This document shows positions 9,617 to 17,918 of a stretch of 64,000 nt of DNA, piece after piece. Source of the DNA: Ostreococcus mediterraneus. Its lineage: Eukaryota; Chlorophyta; Mamiellophyceae; Mamiellales; Bathycoccaceae. The translations under genes were made by a program, and so were the position numbers. Below the pieces are notes generated by a model, which was not told the origin of the DNA, searched no databases, and saw only the letters and a list, made by a program, of their open reading frames with translations. The DNA lies in assembly GCA_012295225.1 (NCBI GenBank), contig WMKK01000019.1:248001-312000 (forward strand), in the 5' to 3' direction. The stretch's first letter is position 1, and each line of letters starts with the position of its first letter.

Positions 9617-10885
9617 ATGCTTTCCTCTCGCGCGCACGTCGCGCCGCGATCGGTGCGCAGCGCACATCAACGCCGCGCCCAACATCATCGCCATCAAAAC
9701 CACGCGCGCATCGTCGTCGCCGCGGCGCGCGGCACGGATGCGCGCGAGTACACCATCGCGGACCTCACGCGTGAAGTCGTCTACGACTCGCGTACGGGCG
9801 CACGCGTGGGTGCGCGCGATGTGTCGCGCCCAATCGCGCAAGTCGCGGCGAGGCGCGTCGAGGCGAGCGCGACGCCGGCGCCGGCTCCACCGCGTTTGAG
9901 CGTCATGAACGCACAGAACGTGGCCATCGCTGCGGGCGCGATGGCGACGATTGGTACGATTAAGTATGTGTTTGATAAACCGTCTCGAACGTACGTGGAT
10001 GGTGAGAATACGGTTGGGCAAGAGTACGACGCGTGGACGCAAGAGGGCATTTTGGAGTACTATTGGGGCGAGCACATTCATTTGGGGTGGTACGAGGACG
10101 AGGAGCTCGCCCGAGGCGCCGGGACGCTGATTGGGAACAAGGTGAAGGACTTTATTGAGGCTAAGTTTGATTTTGTGGATAAGATGCGGGAATGGTCGGG
10201 GGCGACGTCGCCGGCCAAGGTGCTGGACGTCGGGTGCGGCATCGGCGGGACTTCAAGACATTTGGCCAAGACTTTTGGCGCTGGAACGTCTGTCACGGGC
10301 ATCACTTTATCGCCGAATCAAGTTAAGCGCGCGACAGAGCTCGCAGCGGAGCAAGGCGTGCCGAATGCGCAGTTTCAAGTCATGAACGCGTTGGAGATGA
10401 CGTTTCCGGATGATACGTTTGACTTGGTTTGGGCGTGCGAAAGCGGCGAGCACATGCCGGATAAGAAAAAGTACGTCGAGGAAATGGTGCGTGTATTAAA
10501 GCCGGGTGGGAAAATCGTCATCGCGACTTGGTGCCAGCGCGAGACGCCGCCAGAGTTCACACAAAAGGAAAAGGACAACTTGCAGTTCCTCTACGAAGAG
10601 TGGGCGCATCCGTACTTTATTTCGTACGAAGAGTACGAACGCTTGCTCAAGGGCACGGGCGCGATGGAATCCACCGGCGCGGAAGACTGGGTGAAGAACA
10701 CCATCGCGTCTTGGAGACATTCAATTTGGGTTGGGGTGTGGGATCCGTGGCCTGTGGTGTTCGCCGGTCCAAAGGTGTGGTACAAGACAGTGCGAGAAAT
10801 CGTCACCCTCGAGCGCATGCACCGCGCGTTTGATTGCGGGTTGATGACGTACGGTATGATTAAGGGCACGAAAGCGATCAAGTAA
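9617..10885 (+). CDS. cyanobacterial-type MPBQ / gamma-tocopherol methyltransferase
   Basis: A 422-residue SAM-dependent methyltransferase. Residues 1 to about 100 are a basic targeting region with a short hydrophobic stretch (AIAAGAMATIGTI). SAM motif I is DVGCGIGG (204-211), with ESGEHMPDK and VLKPGGKIVIATW further on. The blocks EYDAWTQEGILEYYWGEHIH and, at the C-terminus, TVREIVTLERMHRAF match the cyanobacterial methyltransferase sll0418 (MPBQ/MSBQ methyltransferase) better than plant VTE4, although the central region is common to both. It should methylate a prenylated benzoquinol or tocopherol ring in plastid tocopherol synthesis. The first in-frame ATG is at 9617; the frame is open upstream but has only non-ATG codons. 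Which ring position it methylates cannot be told from sequence. Confidence 0.8.
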   Translation: MLSSRAHVAPRSVRSAHQRRAQHHRHQNHARIVVAAARGTDAREYTIADLTREVVYDSRTGARVGARDVSRPIAQVAARRVEASATPAPAPPRLSVMNAQNVAIAAGAMATIGTIKYVFDKPSRTYVDGENTVGQEYDAWTQEGILEYYWGEHIHLGWYEDEELARGAGTLIGNKVKDFIEAKFDFVDKMREWSGATSPAKVLDVGCGIGGTSRHLAKTFGAGTSVTGITLSPNQVKRATELAAEQGVPNAQFQVMNALEMTFPDDTFDLVWACESGEHMPDKKKYVEEMVRVLKPGGKIVIATWCQRETPPEFTQKEKDNLQFLYEEWAHPYFISYEEYERLLKGTGAMESTGAEDWVKNTIASWRHSIWVGVWDPWPVVFAGPKVWYKTVREIVTLERMHRAFDCGLMTYGMIKGTKAIK

Positions 10886-11019
10886 AACAGAGACACCATG
10901 TGAGAAAAGCAGAGAGAGGGAGGGAGAGAGAGAGAGACTAGTAGAAACACGCGAACGAAAGAGAGGAATAGTAGACGCGGAGCCGTTGTTGTTAATTGCA
11001 AATTTTTATCCAAAACGCT
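10886..11019. repeat. GA-rich microsatellite between convergent genes
   Basis: A purine run of GA and GGGA units (about 10908-10940) lies between the stop codons of the methyltransferase and the COQ11-like gene. It appears to be a simple repeat in the 3' untranslated region. Confidence 0.5.
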
Positions 11020-11859
11020 TTATGCGCTCTTCAACGCGGCGGCGCACGCCTTAATATCATCCGTACCATCGACGACATCGGACGTATTCATCCCGAGCGC
11101 ACCCACTACGCACGCACCCGCGACGTCATCCACGCTCACGGGCTCGGCGAGCGTCAATTTGATCGGTCCGGGTGACTTGGCCGCGATGGATTTCACGGCG
11201 CCCGAACCCAAAATCTTCGACAACAAATCTCCATACGTCTTCGTCACGCGCGGTGGCGTCAACGAAAACGCATCGCCTCCATAAATGAAGCTCGGTTTGA
11301 CCACAAACGAGTTCCCAGCGCCAAAGTTTGCAGCTAACGCGTCCTCAGTGCGAGTTTTACCTTCAAAGTAGCCTCGCATCAACGGCGTCGTTCCGACGAC
11401 ATCCTTCACTACACTCGCCACAGACACGTACACGAACCGCTTCACCCCCGCTGCTTTCGCCGCCTCAATAGCCTTGACATTAATATCTCCATTCCCCACA
11501 CGCATCGCATCGTTATCGGTGCCGATGACGCCCACGCACGAAACGCACACATCCGCGCCGCGCAACGCCTCAGCCACATCATCCACGCTTTGCGCCTCGA
11601 AATCGCACGCCACGCTCGCATCCGCGCCCGACACGCGCGCACCAGACTTCGACACCGACGTCACCGCGCATCCTTGCCGCGCGAGCTGCTCGCACACGCG
11701 AGAGCCGACGAAACCAGAGCCACCGAGCACGACCACCTTGCTCGAGCTCGATGCGCGCACGATGACGCTCGGTGCGCGTCGACGCGACGCGCTCGACGCG
11801 CGCTTCGCCGTCGACGGGCGAAGAGACAACGCATGCGACGCGCTCGCGCGCGCAGACAT
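11020..11859 (-). CDS. atypical SDR reductase, COQ11 / At1g32220-like
   Basis: A 279-residue NAD(P)-binding protein. Residues 1-40 are Ser/Arg/Ala-rich and look like an organelle transit peptide. The Rossmann motif GGSGFVG lies at 46-52. Further on are CVGVIG, the segment AAGVKRFVYVS, and MRGYFEGKTRTE, where the tyrosine and lysine fit an extended or atypical SDR active site. The family includes yeast Coq11, linked to coenzyme Q synthesis, and the Arabidopsis At1g32220 and At5g10730 proteins, which are plastoglobule- or mitochondria-associated. A role in quinone metabolism is an inference. The start at 11859 is the first ATG; the frame is open upstream only from non-ATG codons and would collide with the divergent KAS gene. 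Confidence 0.75.
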   Translation of the reverse strand: MSARASASHALSLRPSTAKRASSASRRRAPSVIVRASSSSKVVVLGGSGFVGSRVCEQLARQGCAVTSVSKSGARVSGADASVACDFEAQSVDDVAEALRGADVCVSCVGVIGTDNDAMRVGNGDINVKAIEAAKAAGVKRFVYVSVASVVKDVVGTTPLMRGYFEGKTRTEDALAANFGAGNSFVVKPSFIYGGDAFSLTPPRVTKTYGDLLSKILGSGAVKSIAAKSPGPIKLTLAEPVSVDDVAGACVVGALGMNTSDVVDGTDDIKACAAALKSA

Positions 11860-11928
11860 GACGACAGATGGCGATGCGCGCGCGTAAGGCGTCGTTGAAT
11901 GACGACGTTCTGGTGCACTTTTTCGTGA

Positions 11929-11936
11929 TGACGTCA
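11929..11936. promoter_or_regulatory. CRE-like TGACGTCA between divergent genes
   Basis: A perfect TGACGTCA palindrome, the bZIP/CREB-type site, sits in the 96 bp between the start codons of the COQ11-like gene (11859, minus) and the beta-ketoacyl-ACP synthase (11956, plus). It is well placed to control both genes. No experiment supports this. Confidence 0.4.
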
Positions 11937-11955
11937 CAATTCCTCGAACGCGGCG

Positions 11956-13389
11956 ATGCTCGCGCGATGCGCGCACCGTGCGGCGGCGGCGCGCGGCGCG
12001 GCGATGATTCCATCGTCCTCAACGCCGTCGTCGCTCGCGCGCGTCGGTTCGGCGATCACAGGCGGCGGCGACGCGAGGAGATTCATGGCGTATGATTCTG
12101 CACCACCGGTGCCACACGGATACCCGTTTCGCGTCGTCGTCACCGGCCTCGGCGCGGTGACGCCGATCGGGAACGACGTGGCGGGTAATTGGCGCGCGTT
12201 ACTCGCGCGTGCGTGCGGGATTAAGCGCCTCGAGCGCGAGGATTTACCAGAGAATGAGCGCGCGTACTTTGAGCAAATTGAGCGCGCGGCGAGCGCGGGC
12301 GCGATTGATAAAACGAGCGGCGCGTTGGACATGGCTCGGTGGAGCGACGGTGGTCGTTATGCGAATTTCGTGGCGTACGCGCGGTGCGCGGCGCACGAGG
12401 CGATTACGGATGCGGGATTGGACGCCGCGGGCGAGGACGTCGGCGTGTCGTTTGGCGCGGGCATGGGAGGCGTGCACGATCTCACCACCGCCGGTGCGAT
12501 GCTGCGCGAAGGCGTTTTGAAACGTAAAATTAGTCCATTTTTTGTGCCTCGAATTCTAGCCAACGCCGCGGCGGGGAGGGTATCGATGGATTACGGTTTT
12601 CGAGGGCCAAATTTGGCGGCGTCGACGGCGTGCGCGACATCCGCGCATTGCATTGGCGAGGCTTTCCGCGCGATTCAGCGCGGTGAAGCCAAGGCAATGA
12701 TTGCTGGAGGTGCAGAAGGGTGTATTGATGCGATATCTTTCGCGGCGTTTGCAAAGGCACGGGCGCTGAGCGCGAGTGGCGAGGCGAAACCGTTTGACGT
12801 CGCTCGGGACGGATTTGTCATGGGCGAAGGCGCGGGAGCTTTAGTTTTAGAAAGTCTCGAACACGCGCGTGCGCGCGGGGCGAGGACTATTTATGCCGAA
12901 ATTCGTGGGTATGGCGCATCCGGGGATGCGTATCACGTCACGCGCGCGAGCCCAGATGGTGAAGGGGCGGCGCGAGCGATGCGCGCGGCGCTTCGAGACG
13001 CCGGCGTCGAGCGCGTCGCCCAGGATGTTGGTTACGTCAATGCGCACGCCACGGGCACAGCGCTAGGCGATGCCGCAGAGACTTTGGCGCTGAAAGCCGT
13101 GTTTGGCACCGACGCGATTGAAACCGGGTACGTGGCGACGACGAGTACAAAGGGCGCCACCGGACATTTACTAGGCGCCGCCGGCGCCATCGAAGCCGCG
13201 TACGCCATTCTCGCCTTGCACACGGGAGACATCCCGCCAACCGTTGGGTATGAGCGCATGGATGACGTACTAAAAATACCGCTCGCCCACGGTCGCATGC
13301 GCGACGATGCGCGTGCGGTGCTGTCGAATTCTTTCGGATTTGGCGGCGTCAACGCGTCGCTCGTCTTCGCAAAGCCGCCAAAGCTTTGA
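11956..13389 (+). CDS. 3-oxoacyl-ACP synthase II type, probably mitochondrial
   Basis: A 477-residue condensing enzyme of the KAS I/II (FabF) family. It elongates acyl-ACP with malonyl-ACP. Residues 1 to about 48 are Ala/Arg-rich with Ser and no acidic residues until the end, as in a mitochondrial presequence. The active site is complete: Cys226 in STACATSAH, His364 in NAHATGT, Lys399 and His404 in TKGATGHLLGAAG, and a C-terminal SFGFGGVNASL glycine loop. The sequence resembles mitochondrial OXSM/mtKAS, which makes octanoate for lipoylation, but a plastid KAS cannot be excluded without a tree. Its start overlaps the upstream end of the open frame on the other strand, which supports the short form of that gene. 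Confidence 0.9.
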   Translation: MLARCAHRAAAARGAAMIPSSSTPSSLARVGSAITGGGDARRFMAYDSAPPVPHGYPFRVVVTGLGAVTPIGNDVAGNWRALLARACGIKRLEREDLPENERAYFEQIERAASAGAIDKTSGALDMARWSDGGRYANFVAYARCAAHEAITDAGLDAAGEDVGVSFGAGMGGVHDLTTAGAMLREGVLKRKISPFFVPRILANAAAGRVSMDYGFRGPNLAASTACATSAHCIGEAFRAIQRGEAKAMIAGGAEGCIDAISFAAFAKARALSASGEAKPFDVARDGFVMGEGAGALVLESLEHARARGARTIYAEIRGYGASGDAYHVTRASPDGEGAARAMRAALRDAGVERVAQDVGYVNAHATGTALGDAAETLALKAVFGTDAIETGYVATTSTKGATGHLLGAAGAIEAAYAILALHTGDIPPTVGYERMDDVLKIPLAHGRMRDDARAVLSNSFGFGGVNASLVFAKPPKL

Positions 13390-13449
13390 TAATGTTCTTT
13401 TGCGCGCGCGTTTCCGTCCGCAGTGCGCGCGCATGTGCATGTGCAAACG

Positions 13450-13461
13450 ACCGGTACCGGT
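13450..13461. repeat. 12-base palindrome ACCGGTACCGGT
   Basis: A perfect 12-base palindrome lies between the KAS stop codon and the AMP deaminase start codon. It could be a binding site for a dimeric factor in the AMP deaminase promoter, or chance in GC-rich DNA. I see nothing else in the surrounding 230 bp. Confidence 0.3.
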
Positions 13462-13621
13462 ACGGCAGTAGATTATTAGTTTGATATTTTGATCATCGTC
13501 ACGCCGTTCGTGACGTACTAGCGTATTGTAACCCACTAGCTCGAATGTTTGTTTTCAAGCGTAACCGACGCCTCTCGTAGCCTCACTCGAGTGCGCGCGC
13601 ACGTCGCCACCATTCGCCGCC

Positions 13622-16531
13622 ATGCCGCGCGATGGCGAATCATCATCATTTGCCACGTCCATGATCGCCCTCGGTGCGCTCACGTCGTCGGTACGTCGCG
13701 CGCTCTCACTCGTTTTCCGCAAAACATGTGATGCACACGTTTCAACTGACACTCTGTCCTCCTTCTTGTAGGCTCTGTTACTCGCCGCCTACGGCTTGAA
13801 ACGCGCCGCACACGAATTCAACACCCAGCAAGTGGGCTTACTCGAAGTTTTGCGCGCGGTGGAGCGCGCCAAGGCGCAAGATGACGGTAAAGTTTCGCAA
13901 GGAAAGGAGAGCGACCACGCGCAGGCGCGAACGCCGCGCCGACGACGAGGCGACGATAAGAAGCTCGCGCGCACCAGTGCCCTCGACGGTACGCCGCTTG
14001 ATGAATCGGCAGTCATTGCCTACGCGTCGCCACAAGGGGAGAGTCCGCGACGGGCGAGTATGGGCGCGGGAAAAGCGCGCGATAGAACACCGAGCGGCGC
14101 GTCGACGCCTCGACGGGGACACTCGTTAGCGACGTCTGAAGAGTTTGGTGACGTCTCAGACGAGGTCTACGCGAAAGACTCGAGTTTTGGCACGCCCAAA
14201 AAGTCCACTGGGGGCTCTGCGAACGGTGCCGGGGCGCGATTGCACAAGTCTATGTTCAACGAAAGCGTTCGGCCGACGCACGCTTGGAACGCCGTCGGCG
14301 CGAGCGGCACCGAAACCGAGACTTTAGACACCGAAACCGAAACAGATGCCGACGAAGAAGAACGCACGCGAATTGGTGTGGTGTCTTCGCCTCTCTCACG
14401 CGAAATGAGTGCTGAACGTGGAGAATTTAGTGCGGATATTGAGCGTTTAGTTGGGTCGCCATTGCCGCGAGCGTTGAGCGGCGTCGATGCCGACGCTGAA
14501 ACCGAAGCCGAGCTACAGCTCTCGACACCGAACTTTGGCGTGGGCGGTGGAGCGAACAATGACGTACAGACGCCGTGGACAGCGACCCCAGATGCGACGA
14601 CGGCGGTGGGAATGAAACCTGCAGACCGAGCGATTGGCCGGTCGTTGTTTCAACCATCGCCTCGCGTGGAGCACACCGGCGAAGCGCCATTGCAATACGA
14701 GAAGATTGCCACGGAAACCATGGAAACATTGGGAGATGAGTGCGAGGAGGTATGTTTGATGTTGGAATACGCGCTAGGATTGCGAGATAAGTGGTTGTTT
14801 GATGACAGTCACGGGGCGTGTCCGTTGGTTGGCCGCGTGGACAAAAAGGCGCCGCTGCCGCCCAAAACGGCTCACGAGTTTAAAATGGTGGACGGCGTCA
14901 TGCATGTCTACGAACCGAGCGGTGGCGATGCGAACGAATTAATTTTAACGCATAAGCCACCTGGGACAGCGACGGAGTTTTTCCATGATTTGCATGCGCT
15001 GTTGCGCGTACAATCCTCGGGACCGTCGAAGACTTTTTGCCACAAACGTTTGCTCCTCACTGAGCAAAAGTTCAACTTACACGTCATGCTAAATGCTGAT
15101 CGCGAATTTCAAGAGCAAAAGGCTGCGCCACACCGCGACTTTTACAACGTTCGTAAGGTAGACACGCACGTTCATCACAGTGCGTGTATGAATCAGAAGC
15201 ACTTGTTGCGCTTCATCAAGAGTAAATTGAAGCGCGAGCCGCACGAATTGGTAATCTATCGCGACGGCAAGTTTCTCAATCTGCGCGAAGTGTTCGAATC
15301 CATTGGGATGACGTCATATGAGCTGAACGTGGATACATTGGATATGCACGCAGATAAAAATACGTTCCATAGGTTTGACAAGTTCAACTTAAAATACAAC
15401 CCGTGCGGGCAGTCGCGCTTGCGAGAAATCTTCATCAAGCAAGACAACATGATTCGTGGTCGTTTTCTCGCCGAGCTCACCAAGCAAGTGTGTGATGATT
15501 TACAAGCGAACAAATACACCATGGCTGAGTATCGTATCTCAATCTATGGTCGTAAGCCCGCGGAGTGGGACAACCTTGCGGCGTGGGTGTTGAATAACAA
15601 CGTGTTTAGCGAGAACATCGTGTGGTTGATTCAAATTCCTCGGCTGTACAACATTTATCACTCAAACGGTACGATGAAGAACTTTCAGCAAATGCTGGAT
15701 AATATTTTTGTGCCTTTGTTTGAGGTCACCGTCGATCCTTCGTCGCATCCAAAGTTGCATATGTTTTTGCAGCTCGTCGTCGGCGTCGACATGGTGGACG
15801 ACGAGTCAAAACCCGAACGTCGACCGAGCAAGCACATGCGCTTGCCCGTGGATTGGGACGTCGCGCACAACCCAGCATACGCGTACTATGCGTACTACGT
15901 CTACGCAAACCTGTATACATTAAACGCGCTGCGTGTGGCCAAAGGCTTGAATACCATTGCATTTCGGCCGCACGCCGGTGAAGCGGGCGACGTCGACCAT
16001 TTATGCGCTACGTTCATGCTCGCCAAGAACATAGCGCACGGATTGAACCTTCGCAAGTCTCCATGTTTGCAGTATCTGTACTATTTGGCACAAATCCCCA
16101 TGGACATGTCACCGCTGAGCAACAACTCGTTGTTTATCGATTACCACAAGAATCCATTTCCGACGTTTTTCGCTCGAGGACTGGCGGTGACGCTGAGCAC
16201 CGACGACCCTTTGCAGATTCATATGACCAAAGAACCGCTCGTCGAGGAGTACTCCGTCGCCGCACAAGTATGGAAACTCTCAGCCGCGGATTTGTGCGAA
16301 ATTGCCAAGACGAGTGTGCTGAACAGTGGATTTCCCCGCGCGTCCAAGGCGCATTGGGTATCAAACCAATATTGGCTCCTCGGCCCGCGTGGGAACGACA
16401 TTCAAAAGACAAACGTCCCAAACCTGCGCGTACACTTCCGCGAAGACGTGTTAGAAACAGAACGCGCGCTTGTCCGTCGCGGTGTCGTCCAAGCGCGCTC
16501 GCGCGGACGCGAATTACGCGTCCGGGGATAG
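13622..16531 (+). CDS. AMPD: AMP deaminase, two exons
   Basis: AMP deaminase converts AMP to IMP and sets adenylate balance. Exon 1 (13622-13690) encodes 23 residues. The intron (13691-13771) starts GTACGT and ends TGTAG, and exon 2 (13772-16531) continues in phase, giving 942 residues. Splicing creates a hydrophobic segment (MIALGALTSSALLLAAYGL) across the junction, like the N-terminal membrane anchor of plant AMPD (FAC1). A Ser- and acid-rich linker follows to about residue 330. The catalytic domain has metal ligands His489 and His491 (THVHHS), His757 (RPHAGEAG) and Asp834/Asp835 (STDDP), plus the substrate-site block PLVEEYSVAAQVW. Without the intron the frame would have to begin at a non-ATG codon, which supports the splice model. 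Confidence 0.93.
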
Positions 16532-16988
16532 CTGGCTCTCGTTCATCCGTGCGCTCGCCCGTTTGACATCGAAGACCACGACGACGGCAACAACGCGACA
16601 CATCGCCCCCGCAACGCATGAATAATGTACATTACTCTGATATTTTATAATTTCAACCCACGCTGTCATCTCTGGCATCCGCATCGCGTGCAAAAACCAT
16701 CGTATTTGATTCGCTTCGCTCGTTTCGCTCGCGCTCAGCTCAACCAGCGATCGCGTATCGACACACGCGTCACTCTCCCGCGTTTCGAACGCCGCGAACG
16801 CGCTCTCTCGCGAGTACACGCAAGAGAACGCGTCGACGTCGCACGTCTCGGGCGGGGTTTCATCGCGCACGGCTCTCGCGGCGCGCGTTTAAACCGCAAT
16901 TCAACTCGCGGATTCAAAGGGTGTTGACAGCAGCAGAGGGTGTTAACACCTCTCCTGCACCGGTTTCGCTCGCACACACGCGCGCGCG
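16532..16988. promoter_or_regulatory. promoter of the proline-repeat membrane protein
   Basis: A 457 bp gap. Close to the ATG at 16989 there are two GGGTGTT(G/A)AC copies (16918-16927 and 16938-16947). The second lies in the perfect palindrome GGTGTTAACACC (16939-16950), about 40 bp upstream of the start codon. The remainder shows repeated TTTCGCTCG words and no gene. Confidence 0.4.
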
Positions 16989-17831
16989 ATGGCGTCGCGC
17001 GTCCCGAGCGGAGGTTTAGATAGCGTTGGGTCGTTTAGACACTCCCAGCGCTACGCGGCGACCGCGGCGAGGTACACGAAGACGCTCGAACGCGAGCGGT
17101 CCATGGAGGAGGCGCGCGCGTCGACGTCGAGCGGAAGCGACGAAGAGCGGTTATTAACCACATCCGGCGCGTACATCGAGCGACAACGCGCAAAGAATGA
17201 AAAGTATAAGAGTAGCTGTGCGCGGTGGTTGTGTGCGGTGTGCGTGATGTGTGTGTTCGCGGCGGTGGCGGTGCTGGGGTACGGGCACTTTAGCGGGAAA
17301 TTTGATTTTAGAAACTTCTTCGCGTCGGATGATGATTCGAGTTCGACGACGCTAGTGCCGACGAATGCGACGAATGTGACGACATCGGCGGTGGCGACGA
17401 GTAGCGAGAATGTGACGAGCGTGCCGGCGGCGACGACGGCGACGACGTCTGCGAAGACGTCGACGAGTGGCTCGACGGCGCCGCCCATGCAGACGCAGGC
17501 AACGGCGGTATCGTCGCCGTCGCCCGCGGTATCGTCGCCGCCGCCCGCGGTATCGTCGCCGCCGCCCGCGGTATCGTCGCCGCCGCCCGCGGTATCGTCA
17601 TCGCCGCCGCCTGCACAGACGTCTGTGGAGTCGCCTCCAAAGGCGCCCGAGGAACAAAATGCGGCCCCAAAGACGCCGGCGCCGCCCGCGAAACCAGCCC
17701 AACACGCCAAGCGGCGACATCATGCCGCCGCGAAAAAGAATCGACACGACATTAGTGCCGTACTTCTCGGCGCGGCAAAAGAACGAATCGTAGATAAATT
17801 TTGTCTCCTAGGCGAAGACGAAGAACGATGA
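16989..17831 (+). CDS. single-pass membrane protein with AVSSPPP repeats
   Basis: A 280-residue protein of unknown function. A charged, probably cytosolic N-terminus of about 75 residues precedes one strong membrane segment (about residues 76-98, WLCAVCVMCVFAAVAVLGYG). The following region is rich in Ser, Thr, Ala and Pro. It includes five tandem seven- to eight-residue units of the type AVSSPPP (DNA about 17505-17613, repeating every 21 bases), then a basic Lys/His stretch and a short C-terminal tail. This layout suggests a type II surface or Golgi protein with an O-glycosylated, hydroxyproline-like stalk. No catalytic domain is visible. The repeat tract is likely to vary in length among strains. 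Confidence 0.75.
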   Translation: MASRVPSGGLDSVGSFRHSQRYAATAARYTKTLERERSMEEARASTSSGSDEERLLTTSGAYIERQRAKNEKYKSSCARWLCAVCVMCVFAAVAVLGYGHFSGKFDFRNFFASDDDSSSTTLVPTNATNVTTSAVATSSENVTSVPAATTATTSAKTSTSGSTAPPMQTQATAVSSPSPAVSSPPPAVSSPPPAVSSPPPAVSSSPPPAQTSVESPPKAPEEQNAAPKTPAPPAKPAQHAKRRHHAAAKKNRHDISAVLLGAAKERIVDKFCLLGEDEER

Positions 17832-17918
17832 TAGAAAAACATTTTTTAGAACACAGACGCCTCAGATGTCAATATAGATAGCATACACAGAGAGATAATC
17901 AATCATTACACTACTCGA
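17832..17918. other. short convergent gap
   Basis: Only 87 bp separate the stop codons of the membrane protein and the mitochondrial carrier. The sequence is AT-rich and consistent with 3' ends. Confidence 0.5.
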
